Source of the DNA: CAZVUW01 sp964629825
GTDB lineage: Bacteria > Actinomycetota > Nitriliruptoria > Euzebyales > Egibacteraceae
Direction of reading: 5' to 3'
Assembly (NCBI GenBank): GCA_964629825.1
Contig: CAZVUW010000006.1
Location: forward strand, 1 to 60,448
DNA: 60,448 bases
In this document: piece after piece, positions 26,360 to 35,405 of the stretch
How positions within the stretch are numbered: position 1 is the stretch's first letter
How the letters are laid out: every line of letters starts with the position of its first letter
Translations under genes and position numbers: made by a program
Notes under the pieces: model-generated
Database searches by the model: none
What the model was told of the DNA's origin: nothing
Seen by the model: the letters and a program-made list of their open reading frames with translations, nothing else

Positions 26360-27259
26360 TCAGCCGGTCAGGGTGAGCGCCACGGCCGCCAGGACCGCAA
26401 AGGCGGTCACGTAGATCGCGAAGGCCGTCAGGCGCGCCCGCGAGACCAGCGCCACCAGGAAACGGATGGCGAGGTAGCCGGACAGCGCCGCCGTGGCGAC
26501 CCCGAGGGCGATGTCCAGCCCGCTGTAGATGCCCGGCTCGGTGATGTCCGGAAGCCCGAGGATCGCCGCGCCCATCATGGCCGGAAGGGCCAGCAGGAAC
26601 GAGAAGCGGGTTGCCGCCTCGCGGGTGAGACCGGCGAAGACCCCGGCCATGATCGTCGAGCCCGACCGCGACACGCCGGGGAACAGCGCGAGCATCTGGC
26701 CGAGTCCGACGATCAGCGCGTGCTTGGGGCCCACCCGATCCAGGGAGAGGCCGCGCGGATCCGCCGGATCGGCGCCGACCTGCAACGTGCCGGGGCTGGG
26801 CTCGGCCCGGACCGGCTCCGTCGAGGCGCCGAGCGCGCGACGGTCGCGGAAGCGCTCGCCGCCGACCAGGATCAGCGCGGTGACCAGAAGGAACGCGCAC
26901 ACAACGAGTGGCTGGCCGAAGACGTCCTCGATCGCGTCCTCGAACGCCAGCCCGGCGATCGCGATCGGGACGCTCGCGAGCACCAGCAGCAGCGCCAGCC
27001 GTCGGTACAGCGGCCCGTCCGGGGTGCGGGTCCCGAGCACCACCCCGCGCAGCATCCCGTACAGCTCGGTGCGGAAGTACACGACGATGGCCGTTGCGGT
27101 CCCGAGGTGGAGCGCCACGTCGAAGGCCAGCCCCGGGCGCTCCCAGCCCAGCAGGTTGGGCACGACGACCAGGTGGCCGGAGCTGGACACGGGGATGAAC
27201 TCGGTCAGGCCCTGTACCAGCCCCAGCACGATCGCCTGCAGCCACATCGGGACATCCAT
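26360..27259 (-). CDS. uppP: Undecaprenyl-diphosphatase
   Basis: A 299-residue polytopic membrane enzyme (BacA/UppP) that dephosphorylates undecaprenyl pyrophosphate to recycle the lipid carrier for peptidoglycan and other wall polymers. The two active-site motifs are clear: QGLTEFIPVSSSGHL near the N-terminus and FPGVSRSGSTIMAG in the C-terminal half. About 30 extra polar residues between helices (around FRDRRALGASTEPVRAEPSPG) make it longer than the usual 270 or so. The start is the ATG of MDVPMW; the ATG four codons later is possible. The gene is first to end at the palindrome-containing convergent gap. Confidence 0.95.
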   Translation of the reverse strand: MDVPMWLQAIVLGLVQGLTEFIPVSSSGHLVVVPNLLGWERPGLAFDVALHLGTATAIVVYFRTELYGMLRGVVLGTRTPDGPLYRRLALLLVLASVPIAIAGLAFEDAIEDVFGQPLVVCAFLLVTALILVGGERFRDRRALGASTEPVRAEPSPGTLQVGADPADPRGLSLDRVGPKHALIVGLGQMLALFPGVSRSGSTIMAGVFAGLTREAATRFSFLLALPAMMGAAILGLPDITEPGIYSGLDIALGVATAALSGYLAIRFLVALVSRARLTAFAIYVTAFAVLAAVALTLTG

Positions 27260-27328
27260 CGCGTCGCATCACCTCGGGCGTCAGAGATGCGCCCGTGCAC
27301 CGGACGCGCAGAGCGATGGTATCGACAC

Positions 27329-28063
27329 TCAGCGCTCATCCTCGGTGGCCGGATGGTCTCCGCCGCCGGGTGCCGGCGCGTGCGCCAGCACCACCCGGCC
27401 GTTGGCAAGACCGGCCGTCACAGCGGTGACCTCGTCCTGAGCCAGGCCGATCAGGGCCGTCGTGCCTGCGCCCTCACCGCGCAGCTCGAGGATCGGTCGG
27501 GCCCGTGCCGCGGCCAGCGCGCGCCCGTCCTCGCCCAGCACCCACACATCCACCCAGCCGCCGGCGGCGACGCCCCACGACTCCTCGACCGCCACGGGCA
27601 GCGCGCGCAGGCCCTGCGGCAGCCCGGCCGCCGGTCCGCTGGCGCTGACGTGAGCCTCCGTCAGCACCGCTCCCTCGGGCAGGCCGAGCGACAGCACCGC
27701 GTCGACGGGCGCCTCTGACAGCGCCCGCGCCGGCAGGGCAGCGGGCGGCAGCCGCACCGAGCGCAGCTCCTGCACCGACGCTCCGACAGGCAGGTTGCGT
27801 GGTGCGACGAGCACCTCGACGCCCTCTCCGCCCCAGCGCTCCTCGATCGCGCGTACGCGTGCTCCGGACAGCCCGAGGAGGGCGATCAGTCCCAGCACGA
27901 CCAGCGCCGTCCGTCCGCGCGGCGGCAGCCCGGCCCAGCGCTCGGCGACGACGTCAAGGGCCCGGGGCAGCGCCGGATGCGCCCGTCCGGTCAGTCGGCG
28001 CAACGGACGTGCCAGGCGGGCGGCCGGGGGCGCTCGGGGCTCCATGTCCCGATCCTGCGCCAT
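27329..28063 (-). CDS. SAF-domain membrane-anchored protein (CpaB/FlgA-like)
   Basis: About 244 residues: a basic Pro/Arg-rich cytoplasmic N-terminus, one helix (TALVVLGLIALLGLSGARV), then a SAF domain starting VEVLVAPRNLPVGASVQELRSVRLPPAALPARAL, followed by a second beta-rich part that ends with a short Gly/Asp tail. SAF domains occur in CpaB pilus-assembly and FlgA proteins, but no pilus genes are nearby. In actinobacteria, as I recall, this SAF protein commonly sits beside fmdB-type and cyclo-ligase genes as here. The start could also be the ATG at 28045; neither has a strong ribosome site. The role is unknown. Confidence 0.75.
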   Translation of the reverse strand: MAQDRDMEPRAPPAARLARPLRRLTGRAHPALPRALDVVAERWAGLPPRGRTALVVLGLIALLGLSGARVRAIEERWGGEGVEVLVAPRNLPVGASVQELRSVRLPPAALPARALSEAPVDAVLSLGLPEGAVLTEAHVSASGPAAGLPQGLRALPVAVEESWGVAAGGWVDVWVLGEDGRALAAARARPILELRGEGAGTTALIGLAQDEVTAVTAGLANGRVVLAHAPAPGGGDHPATEDER

Positions 28064-28169
28064 CGCCCGCCAGCGGCGGCGAGATCGCCTCACCGCCTGT
28101 GGACAGCGCACCGGGGCCGGTCTCAGCCCAGGCGAGCCTCAGCGCCGGCGCCGCTGCCGGAACGTCACC

Positions 28170-28973
28170 TCAGTGGCCTCGTGCTTCCTTCAGCGCGGTC
28201 ATGGCCGGGCGCCCCTCGGACAGGGGAAGCCGCGGGACGATGTGGAACAGCAGCTCGCGCAGCTTGTCGTTGTTGGCCTTGAAGACCTCGAGCACCTGGG
28301 CGTGCGATACGGCCACTCCGCCCTCGACACCCGCGTCGTAGTCGGTGATCAGGGAGATGTTGAGCGCGTTCATCTGCAGCTCGCGGGCCAGGATCACCTC
28401 GGGGTACTGCGTCATGTTGATGACGTGCCAGCCCATCGAGGAGAACCAGCGCGACTCCGCGCGGGTCGAGAAGCGCGGCCCCTGGATCACGACCATGGTC
28501 CCCGACTCGTGGTAGGGGATGCCGAGCTCCTTGGCGCTGGCGATGGCCGTCTGGCGCATCTCCTCGTCATAGGGGTCGGCGAACGACATGTGGGTCGTGA
28601 TCGGGCCGTCGAAGTAGGTGTCCGCGCGGCCGCTGGTGCGGTCCACGACCTGGTCGCAGAACACGAAGTGACCCGGCTCGATCTCGGGCTGGAGGCTGCC
28701 GGCCGCGCACGGGAGGATCACGTCCGTCGCGCCCAGCTGGCGCATCGCCCACAGGTTCGCGCGGTAGTTGATCTTGTGCGGCGGCAGCGAGTGGTCCACG
28801 CCGTGACGCGGCATGAAGCCGACGCTGCGGCCCTCGATCTCGCCGACCACGACCGGAGCCGACGGCGCGCCGTACGGCGTCTCGACCGGCACCTCCTCCG
28901 CGTCGGAGAGGAAGCGGTAGAAGCCGGAGCCGCCGAAGATGCCGACGTCGATGCGGGGCGCGGGGTCTGTCAC
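28170..28973 (-). CDS. mtnP: S-methyl-5'-thioadenosine phosphorylase
   Basis: A 267-residue phosphorylase cleaving methylthioadenosine to adenine and methylthioribose-1-phosphate in polyamine/methionine salvage. It begins RIDVGIFGGSGFYRF (phosphate loop), then MPRHGVDHSLPPHKINYRANLWAM, and FVFCDQVVDRTSGR. The substrate loop contains QGPRFSTRAESRWF, and NMTQYPEVILARE carries the purine-site region. The PNP/MTAP family 2 length fits. GTG at 28973 follows AGGGAG at about 7 bases. It lies 36 bp after the FmdB-type gene on the same strand. Discrimination from a 6-oxopurine phosphorylase cannot be absolute by eye. Confidence 0.9.
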   Translation of the reverse strand: MTDPAPRIDVGIFGGSGFYRFLSDAEEVPVETPYGAPSAPVVVGEIEGRSVGFMPRHGVDHSLPPHKINYRANLWAMRQLGATDVILPCAAGSLQPEIEPGHFVFCDQVVDRTSGRADTYFDGPITTHMSFADPYDEEMRQTAIASAKELGIPYHESGTMVVIQGPRFSTRAESRWFSSMGWHVINMTQYPEVILARELQMNALNISLITDYDAGVEGGVAVSHAQVLEVFKANNDKLRELLFHIVPRLPLSEGRPAMTALKEARGH

Positions 28974-29009
28974 TGCGGTCTCCCTGGTAGGGGTGCGGTC
29001 CGCGAGAGG

Positions 29010-29267
29010 CTAAGCCGACTTGGCCTGGCTGGTCGAGGAGTCCGAGGAGCTGCTCGAGCCCGTCGAGCTCCCGCCGTCGCTGGAGCCCTTCTTCCGCGTG
29101 TCGGTCACGTAGTAGCCGGAGCCCTTGAAGATGATCCCGGCGGCGCTGAACACCTTGCGCAGCTTCCCGCCGCACGCCCCGCAGACCTCCAGGGGATCGT
29201 CCTTGAAGGACTGGACGACCTCAAGGTGCTCGCCGCAGTTGCGGCACGCGTACTCGTAGGTGGGCAT
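29010..29267 (-). CDS. FmdB-family zinc-ribbon protein
   Basis: An 85-residue protein beginning MPTYEYACRNCGEHLEVVQSF, the hallmark of the FmdB/CxxC_CxxC family. A second cysteine pair VCGACGG completes a zinc ribbon (C8-C11 and C29-C32). GIIFKGSGYYVTD follows, and the last 25 residues are a Ser/Gly-rich disordered tail. GGAGG precedes the ATG. The reading frame is open upstream through the gap into the next gene's antisense, but the conserved MPTYEY fixes the start. Regulatory or nucleic-acid-binding functions have been suggested for the family; the specific role is unknown. Confidence 0.92.
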   Translation of the reverse strand: MPTYEYACRNCGEHLEVVQSFKDDPLEVCGACGGKLRKVFSAAGIIFKGSGYYVTDTRKKGSSDGGSSTGSSSSSDSSTSQAKSA

Positions 29268-29431
29268 CGAACCTCCAGCAAACGATCGGAAGACCACGGG
29301 CTGCATGCGATACGGCGCCGCAAGAAGGGGATGCGCGGCACCGACCGTCGCCTCGGAGCGAACCCCGCACGGCTTGAGCGTGAGCTCGGGATCCAAGGAC
29401 AAGTATGTCCACCGCGGGGCGAAGGGCAACA

Positions 29432-30022
29432 TCACGAACGGCAGCGCCGCGCGCCCTCCTCGGTCACCAGGACGTGCACCGGCACGTCGTGCTCCTCCCG
29501 GGGGATCCGGTCCACGACCTGCACCTCGAAGGCCGCGCCGATGATGGTCGCGCTGCCCGGGAGCCGGGCCAGCAGCCGGTCGAAGTGCCCCCCGCCGTAG
29601 CCAAGGCGGTTGCCGCTCGGATCGAAGCCGATCCCCGGCACCACGGCGACGTCGATCTCGGAGAGGTCCACCTCGTGGGATCGCAGGTCCGCGACGGGCT
29701 CGAGCACCCCCCGCCATCCGGGCGCCAGGTCGCGCGCCAGATCGCGCACCGGAGCCAGGTGCAGATCGGGACCGGCAACCCATGGGAGGAAGACCTGTTG
29801 ACCTTGCGACAGAAGCCGCTCGAGTGCTGGCAGGATGTCGACCTCTGCGGGAGTTGGAGCGAACGCGGAGAGGCCCCGTGAACCGATCACAGCGGGTAAC
29901 GTCAGGAGGATTTCGCACACCCTGCGGGAAGCCGCCTGCCGGTCGGCACGCGACAGCGCTGCGCGGGCGGCAAGCAGATCGCCGCGCAGCCGCGCCTTCG
30001 CGGACTGGGGGCCGGGTCTCAT
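29432..30022 (-). CDS. 5-formyltetrahydrofolate cyclo-ligase
   Basis: A 196-residue enzyme converting 5-formyl-THF to 5,10-methenyl-THF with ATP. It starts SAKARLRGDLLAARAALSRADR (family N-terminus), has the EVDLSEIDVAVVPGIGFDPSGNRLGYGGGHFDRLL signature with the conserved GFD and GYGGGxxDR phosphate-binding motif, and ends with a REEHDVPVHVLVTEEG segment. The ATG at 30022 is used because GGGAGG lies 6 bases upstream and all family motifs follow. It is divergent from the GAF-GGDEF gene with 52 bp between starts. The 164-bp gap downstream, before the FmdB gene, shows no clear feature. Confidence 0.93.
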   Translation of the reverse strand: MRPGPQSAKARLRGDLLAARAALSRADRQAASRRVCEILLTLPAVIGSRGLSAFAPTPAEVDILPALERLLSQGQQVFLPWVAGPDLHLAPVRDLARDLAPGWRGVLEPVADLRSHEVDLSEIDVAVVPGIGFDPSGNRLGYGGGHFDRLLARLPGSATIIGAAFEVQVVDRIPREEHDVPVHVLVTEEGARRCRS

Positions 30023-30074
30023 AGCAACCTCCCAGGGTGGCGCCAGCTGGGACCAGGGAAGGGGACGGCAGATC

Positions 30075-32159
30075 ATGCCCGAGCGGCGCGGCGTGGGCCT
30101 GCGGGGCCGGCTGACGCTGTTCTTCGTCGCCATCACCGTCATACCGGTGCTGGTCGCCGCTGTGATCGTCCAGTCCGAGGTCGACAGCCGGCTGCGGGCG
30201 CAGTACGAGTCCGAGCTGACAAGCGTCCGCAACGCCGCTTGGTCGCTGGCGGCGGCCGCCCGTGAGCGCGCGGGCGACCTGGCGTTCGACCTCGCCACCT
30301 CGCTCGCCCTGGACCCCGCCGCGCCGATGCTGGGTCAGCCGGGGTCGGCCGTGGTCGTCGACGACTTCCTCGCGCGGCGGGCCGAGCCAGGTCTGCCGAT
30401 GCGCGCCGACGCAGTGGTGGTGCTCGGGCCCGACGGGTCGCTGTTGGCAGAGCGCGGTGAGGGTGCCGTCTTCACGGATGGGAGCCAGCTAGACGCCTCG
30501 GACGTCGCTGCCGCGGTGGCCGAAGGACGTCCGCTGCCCGGCGCCCTCCTGAACATCCGCGAGCTGGTGGGCAACGGCCCGGCGCCGCTCGGCTGGGTGG
30601 TGACGGTGCTCTGGGCGGACACCCAGCTCCTGGAGTCTCTTGGGCTCACCAGCGAGGCCGCTCTCGTCAGCGGGGGCACCGTCTACGCGGTCCTGGGGGC
30701 CTCCATCGAGGACGTGCCGACCGAGCGCTCCGGCGGTGGCTCGACCGTCGTCCGCGAGACCCGCGGTGAGCAGGAGTACCTGGTCGCCTCGAGGGAGCTG
30801 GTGCCGGTCGGGTCGGCGGACGCACCGCTGGAGCTGCTGATCTGGAGGAAGCGAGACAGCCAGGACTCGCCGGTCATGGCTGCGCTGCCGATCGTGCTGC
30901 CGACGCTGATCCTCGCCGCGGCGGTCGGCTACCTCCTGGCGGCCAGCATCGCCACCCCGGTTCAGCGGGCCGCCGCCGTGGCACGCGCCGTCGCCGCGGG
31001 CGAGCTGGGTCAGCGTCTCGAGCCCGCTGGCGGCCGCGAGGTGCGCGACCTCTCCAACGCCCTCAACCAGATGAGCGCCGAGCTGGCTCTGCGATTGAAC
31101 GAGCTCCAGGAGCGCGAGCAGCAGCTGCGCGCCAACCTGTCACGCCTCGGTGAGACGCTGTCGTCAAGCCTCGACGCGAATCGGACCCTGTCGGTGGTGG
31201 TTGACACGGCGCGTGACACGTTGCGGGCCGACCGCGCCCTGCTGGCCATGTTCACCCCGGAGCGGGACGCCCTGTTCACCAAGGTCGGCAGAGGTCTGGA
31301 CGGCCCCGGTCCGCGCCTGCGCCTCGGCGAGGGGCTGATCGGCGGGGTGGCGCAGCGCGGTCTCGCCGTGCTCGTGCCGGGGACCCCCGACGCGCCGCAA
31401 CGGGTGCCGGGGGAGCCGAGCGGGCACAGCCAGCTCGCCGTGCCCATGATCGTCCGCGGCCGGGTGCTCGGCGTCCTGTCGCTGCTGCGCGACGACGAGC
31501 CGTTCAGCGAGGACGACCTCGAGACGCTGCGCAGCTTCGCCACCCAGGCGGCCGTGGCGCTCGAGAACGTCCTGCTGCACCAGGAGGCGCAGCGGCTGTC
31601 GGTGACGGACCCGCTGACCGGGCTGTGGAACTTCCGCTACTTCCAGCTCCAGGCGAACCGCGAGCTCGAGGCCTCGGCCCGCTCCGGTCGTCCGCTGTCG
31701 TTGATCGTCGTAGACATCGACCGCTTCAAGCAGGTCAACGACCGCTACGGCCACCAGGTGGGCGATGAGGTCCTGATCGAGGTGGCGGCGCGGCTGCGCG
31801 AATCGACCCGCGCTCCGGACATCGTGGCCCGCTACGGCGGCGAGGAGTTCGTGGTCCTGCTGCCCGACACCGATCTGGAGGGCGCCACGACCACCGCCCA
31901 GCGCATCCACGCGGCGGTCGGCGGTGAGCCCGTCACCCCGCCCCAAGCCGGGTCGGCCGAGGGCGCGCGCGCCGGGCGTGCGCCGACCCCCGTGCACCGG
32001 CAGGTGACCTTCCCCCCGCTGCAGGTGACCTGCTCCGTGGGCGTCGCGACCCTGCCGGACTCGGGCGGCACGGTTGCCGGCCTGCTGCAGGCGGCCGATT
32101 CTGCGATGTACCAGGCCAAGCAGCGCGGACGGGATCGCGTGGTGGTCGCCGATGCCTAG
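30075..32159 (+). CDS. Membrane GAF-GGDEF diguanylate cyclase
   Basis: A 694-residue protein: helix 1 (about 12-32), extracytoplasmic sensor of Cache-like size (33-270), helix 2 (271-291), HAMP (292-345), GAF (about 358-500) and GGDEF domain (508-690). The active motif is GGEEF at 588-592 and the I-site RAPD at 579-582, five residues upstream, so it should make c-di-GMP under feedback control. About 25 polar Pro/Ala/Gly-rich residues are inserted late in the GGDEF fold (around 616-643), where most cyclases have a tight turn. It is divergent from the cyclo-ligase gene and 89 bp before galU. Confidence 0.92.
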   Translation: MPERRGVGLRGRLTLFFVAITVIPVLVAAVIVQSEVDSRLRAQYESELTSVRNAAWSLAAAARERAGDLAFDLATSLALDPAAPMLGQPGSAVVVDDFLARRAEPGLPMRADAVVVLGPDGSLLAERGEGAVFTDGSQLDASDVAAAVAEGRPLPGALLNIRELVGNGPAPLGWVVTVLWADTQLLESLGLTSEAALVSGGTVYAVLGASIEDVPTERSGGGSTVVRETRGEQEYLVASRELVPVGSADAPLELLIWRKRDSQDSPVMAALPIVLPTLILAAAVGYLLAASIATPVQRAAAVARAVAAGELGQRLEPAGGREVRDLSNALNQMSAELALRLNELQEREQQLRANLSRLGETLSSSLDANRTLSVVVDTARDTLRADRALLAMFTPERDALFTKVGRGLDGPGPRLRLGEGLIGGVAQRGLAVLVPGTPDAPQRVPGEPSGHSQLAVPMIVRGRVLGVLSLLRDDEPFSEDDLETLRSFATQAAVALENVLLHQEAQRLSVTDPLTGLWNFRYFQLQANRELEASARSGRPLSLIVVDIDRFKQVNDRYGHQVGDEVLIEVAARLRESTRAPDIVARYGGEEFVVLLPDTDLEGATTTAQRIHAAVGGEPVTPPQAGSAEGARAGRAPTPVHRQVTFPPLQVTCSVGVATLPDSGGTVAGLLQAADSAMYQAKQRGRDRVVVADA

Positions 32160-32248
32160 GATGCGTGCTCAGCCCCACGGGTCTGCGAGCCTGGCGCTGC
32201 ATGCAAGCGGTGGTCGCAGAGCGGAAGTCGCATAGAAAGGACCAGCTG

Positions 32249-33124
32249 GTGCGCGCGCACAAAGCCGTCATCCCGGCCGCAGGGCTGGGGACTCGCTTCC
32301 TCCCCGCCACCAAGGCGCAGCCGAAGGAGATGCTGCCCGTGGTGGACAAGCCCGCCATCCAGTACGTGGTCGAGGAGGCCGTCATGGCTGGGCTCGACGA
32401 CGTCCTGCTGGTGACCGGACGGGGCAAGCGCGCCCTCGAGGACCACTTCGACCGCGCCGTCGAGCTCGAGCGCCAGCTGGCCGCGGCCGGCAAGGAGGAC
32501 CTTCTCGCGGCGGTGCGGGCGGTCTCCCAGCTCGCCTACATGCACTACGTCCGACAGGGGGAGCCGCTCGGCCTCGGCCACGCGGTCGGCTGCGCGCGCC
32601 ACCACGTCGGCAGCGAGCCCTTCGCGGTCCTCCTCGGCGACGACCTGATCGGCGTCGACGAGCGCCTGCTCTCTGACATGGTCGACCTGTGCGACGAGAC
32701 CGGCCGCAGCGTCGTCGCCGTGATGGAGTTCGGCGACGACGAGCTCAGCAAGTACGGCGTCATCGCCGGCGAGCCCGACCCCGACCGGCCGGACGTCTAC
32801 CACGTGACCGACATGGTCGAGAAGCCGGGCAAGGCCAACGCCCCCTCGAACCTGTGCATCATCGGCCGCTACGTGCTGACGGCCGACATCTTCGATCACA
32901 TCGCGGCCACACGGGCGGGCCGCGGCGGGGAGATCCAGCTCACAGACGCGATGCGGGCCCAGTGCCGCGAGGAGCCGATCAGGGCGATCAAGTTCAGCGG
33001 TCGCCGCTACGACGTGGGCTCGAAGCAGGACTACCTGCGTGCAACCGTCGAGCTGGCCGCGGCCCGCTCCGACCTCGGGCCCGACTTCCGTGAGTTCCTG
33101 CGCGAGTTCGTCAAGGACCTCTGA
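32249..33124 (+). CDS. galU: UTP-glucose-1-phosphate uridylyltransferase
   Basis: A 291-residue nucleotidyltransferase making UDP-glucose. It begins VRAHKAVIPAAGLGTRFLPATKAQPKEMLPVVDKPAIQYVVEEA, the complete signature with the GLGTRFLP phosphate loop and the PKEML substrate motif. FAVLLGDDLI carries the metal-binding aspartate, and VEKPGKANAPSNLCIIGRYVL and the YDVGSKQDYLRA end region are typical of GalU. The GTG at 32249 is chosen because the family begins there and AAAGGA lies about 9 bases upstream. Its stop overlaps the moeA start by one base (TGATG). The galU-moeA order is conserved in many actinobacteria. Confidence 0.96.
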   Translation: MRAHKAVIPAAGLGTRFLPATKAQPKEMLPVVDKPAIQYVVEEAVMAGLDDVLLVTGRGKRALEDHFDRAVELERQLAAAGKEDLLAAVRAVSQLAYMHYVRQGEPLGLGHAVGCARHHVGSEPFAVLLGDDLIGVDERLLSDMVDLCDETGRSVVAVMEFGDDELSKYGVIAGEPDPDRPDVYHVTDMVEKPGKANAPSNLCIIGRYVLTADIFDHIAATRAGRGGEIQLTDAMRAQCREEPIRAIKFSGRRYDVGSKQDYLRATVELAAARSDLGPDFREFLREFVKDL

Positions 33125-34359
33125 TGGCGGCTGCCGGACGGCCGGAGCTGGCGCCGCTCGGGCGCTACCGCACCCAGGTCCTCGCACGGCTGCACGCCCT
33201 CGAGCCCATCGAGCTGGCGCTGCTCGAAGCCCACGGCTGCGTGCTCGCCGAGGACGTCGCCGCGACCGGCCCCCTGCCCGCCTTCGCCAGCTCTGCGATG
33301 GACGGCTACGCCGTAGCCCTTCCGGACCTGAGAGCCGGCTCCCAGGTCAGCGTCGTCGACGAGGCTGCGGCCGGGTCACCTGCCAAGGTCGCGGTCGAGC
33401 CGGGCCGAGCGGTCCGCATCATGACCGGTGCGGTCGTCCCGCCCGGGACAGCCGCCGTGGTCCCCGTCGAGAGCACGGCAGAGGAGGGCGACCGGGTCAC
33501 GGTCCTTGCCGACGCCAGCCCCGGGGCGCACATCCGGCCGGCGGGGGAGGACGTCACGCCCGGTGCCGTTGTCATCCCGCGTGGCACCCGCCTCGGCTCC
33601 GCTCAGCTGGCCATGGCCGCAGCCGTCGGCCGCTCCCGAGTGCGCGTGCATCCGCAGCCGCGCGTGGTCGTCCTGTCGACCGGCGACGAGCTGGTCGAGC
33701 CGGGCGGCGAGCTGTTCCCCGGCGCCCTGCACGACTCCAACTCGTTCATGCTGACGGCCATGGCGCGCGAGGCGGGCGCGATCGCCTTCCGGCACGCGAT
33801 CGTCCCCGACGACCGCAGGGCCCTGCGGGAGGCGCTCGAGGGTGCGCTGCTCCAGGGCGACCTGCTGGTCACCTCCGGCGGCGTCAGCGCCGGCCGCTAC
33901 GACCTGGTGAAGGAGGTCTTGGCGGAGCTCGGCGACGTCCGCTTCACCCGCGTCGGTATGCAGCCCGGCATGCCCCAGGCGTTCGGCTTCATCGGCCGCC
34001 AGGGCGAGGCCGCGGTCCCATGCTTCGGCCTGCCCGGCAACCCGGTCAGCGCATTCGTGAGCTTCGAGGTGTTCGTGCGACCGGGCATCCGCCGCCTCCA
34101 GGGCCGCACGGACCTCAACCGCCCGCGTCTCAGCGCGGTGCTCGACGAGCCGCTCACCAGCCCCGAGGGCAAGGTGTCGTTCCTCCGCGTCACGCTGCGG
34201 CGAACGCAGGACGGCTGGCACGCCAGCAGCACCGGAGCGCAGGGCAGCGGCCTGCTGCACTCGCTGGTCGCGGCGCACGGCCTCGCCGAGGTGCCCGCCA
34301 GCCGCACCCGCGTCGAGGCGGGGGAGCAGATCCTGGTCCACCTGCTGGTGGAGCCGTGA
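33124..34359 (+). CDS. moeA: MoeA-family molybdopterin molybdenumtransferase (or Glp-type gephyrin homologue)
   Basis: A 411-residue protein of the MoeA/gephyrin E-domain family, which inserts molybdate into adenylated molybdopterin. Visible motifs are FASSAMDGYAVAL, RIMTGAVVPPGTAAVVPVE, VVVLSTGDELVEPG, SNSFMLTAMAREAG, TSGGVSAGRYDLVKEVL and FGLPGNPVSAFVSFEVFVRP. All expected domains are present. In Corynebacterium a MoeA-like paralogue (Glp) works in cell division with a membrane partner GlpR; a candidate partner gene lies at 35406. moaC and a moaB/mog-type gene follow with overlapping stop-start codons, which favours the cofactor role for this copy. Both roles remain possible. Confidence 0.9.
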   Translation: MAAAGRPELAPLGRYRTQVLARLHALEPIELALLEAHGCVLAEDVAATGPLPAFASSAMDGYAVALPDLRAGSQVSVVDEAAAGSPAKVAVEPGRAVRIMTGAVVPPGTAAVVPVESTAEEGDRVTVLADASPGAHIRPAGEDVTPGAVVIPRGTRLGSAQLAMAAAVGRSRVRVHPQPRVVVLSTGDELVEPGGELFPGALHDSNSFMLTAMAREAGAIAFRHAIVPDDRRALREALEGALLQGDLLVTSGGVSAGRYDLVKEVLAELGDVRFTRVGMQPGMPQAFGFIGRQGEAAVPCFGLPGNPVSAFVSFEVFVRPGIRRLQGRTDLNRPRLSAVLDEPLTSPEGKVSFLRVTLRRTQDGWHASSTGAQGSGLLHSLVAAHGLAEVPASRTRVEAGEQILVHLLVEP

Positions 34360-34880
34360 GCCCCGGCGACGAGCCGGCGCGGCCGCACGAGGAAGGCGGC
34401 CCCGGCCTCACCCACCTCGACGAGTCCGGGCGGGCGCGCATGGTCGACGTGGGAGCGAAGGCGGTCAGTGATCGCACCGCCGTGGCCGAGGCCCTGCTCG
34501 AGCTGCGCCCAGACGTCGCGCGCCTGCTGGCCGAAGGGGCGCTGCCCAAGGGCGACGCCCTACCGGTGGCGCGCATCGCCGGCATCCAGGCCGCCAAGCG
34601 AACCTCTGAGCTGATCCCCCTCTGCCATGCCATACCTCTGACCTCGGTCGAGGTGGACATCGCCGTCGACGCCCAGACGGGGAACGCGCGGGTCCGGGCG
34701 ACCGCCAGCGCGACCTACCGGACCGGCGTGGAGATGGAGGCGCTCACCGCCGCAGCGGTGGCGGCGCTGACGCTCTACGACATGGTCAAGGCCGTGCAGC
34801 GCGACGCCCGCATCGCGGCCGTCCAGCTCGTGTCCAAGACCGGCGGGGTGCGCGGCGACTTCCTGCGGGAGGACGGGTGA
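34356..34880 (+). CDS. moaC: Cyclic pyranopterin monophosphate synthase
   Basis: A 174-residue MoaC, which rearranges the MoaA product into cyclic pyranopterin monophosphate in molybdenum cofactor synthesis. After a 16-residue polar leader the family signature begins: LTHLDESGRARMVDVGAKAVSDRTA. KRTSELIPLCHAIPLTSVEVDI contains the catalytic region, and GVEMEALTAAAVAALTLYDMVKAVQ carries the conserved YDM-K motif. SKTGG-RG ends the fold. GTG overlaps the moeA stop (GTGA), and the next gene overlaps in the same way, so the three are one operon. No moaA is in the window. Confidence 0.95.
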   Translation: MSPGDEPARPHEEGGPGLTHLDESGRARMVDVGAKAVSDRTAVAEALLELRPDVARLLAEGALPKGDALPVARIAGIQAAKRTSELIPLCHAIPLTSVEVDIAVDAQTGNARVRATASATYRTGVEMEALTAAAVAALTLYDMVKAVQRDARIAAVQLVSKTGGVRGDFLREDG

Positions 34881-35353
34881 CGAGCGCGGCGGTGATCACG
34901 GTCTCCAACCGCGCCTCGGCCGGGGTGTACGCCGACGAGGCCGGCCCGGCCGTGGCCGACGCGCTGCGCGCCGAGGGCTTCGACGTCGCTGACGTCACGG
35001 TGGTCCCGGACGGCAGGGAGGTGGTGGCCGCCGCCCTCGTCGAGGCCTGCGAGAGGGCGCGGCTGGTCGTGACCACCGGCGGTACAGGCCTGCACCCGCT
35101 CGACCAGACGCCCGAGGCGACGACCGACGTGATCGACCGCCTGGTGCCGGGGCTGGCCGAGGCGATGCGCACCGCCTCGCTGGCGGTCACGCCGATGGCA
35201 GCCCTCTCACGCGGCGTGGCGGGGGTGCGCGGACGGAGCCTGATCATCAACCTGCCCGGCTCCCCCCGCGGCGCCCTGGAGAACCTGCGTGTGGTCCTGC
35301 CCGTGCTCCGGCACGCGCTGGACCAGTTGGAGGGCGGCGACCACGCCCGCTGA
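34877..35353 (+). CDS. MoaB/Mog-family molybdopterin adenylyltransferase
   Basis: A 158-residue MoaB/MogA-fold protein predicted to adenylate molybdopterin before metal insertion by MoeA. The family motif TTGGTGLHPLDQTPEAT binds the pterin, and GLAEAMRTASLAVTPMAALSRGVAGVRG plus LIINLPGSPRGALENL complete the active site. The GTG start overlaps the moaC stop (GTGA). The Mog versus MoaB name cannot be settled by eye; its operon with moeA and moaC supports the cofactor role. Confidence 0.93.
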   Translation: MTSAAVITVSNRASAGVYADEAGPAVADALRAEGFDVADVTVVPDGREVVAAALVEACERARLVVTTGGTGLHPLDQTPEATTDVIDRLVPGLAEAMRTASLAVTPMAALSRGVAGVRGRSLIINLPGSPRGALENLRVVLPVLRHALDQLEGGDHAR

Positions 35354-35367
35354 GGCTGCACAGCCTC
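35352..35367 (+). terminator. Hairpin after the molybdenum cofactor genes
   Basis: GAGGCT and AGCCTC form a perfect 6-bp stem with a GCAC loop, overlapping the stop codon of the MoaB/Mog gene and followed by a modestly T-containing stretch. It may separate the cofactor operon from the membrane-protein gene that starts 38 bases later. Confidence 0.5.
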
Positions 35368-35405
35368 CGCGGTTTACGGCTTTCCCGGTGTTACAACCGT
35401 GATCG

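Noticed and set aside
29268..29431. RNA gene in the gap between FmdB and cyclo-ligase genes
   Set aside because: I looked for tRNA, SRP or tmRNA features and found only a 5-bp inverted repeat (GGACA-AGTA-TGTCC).
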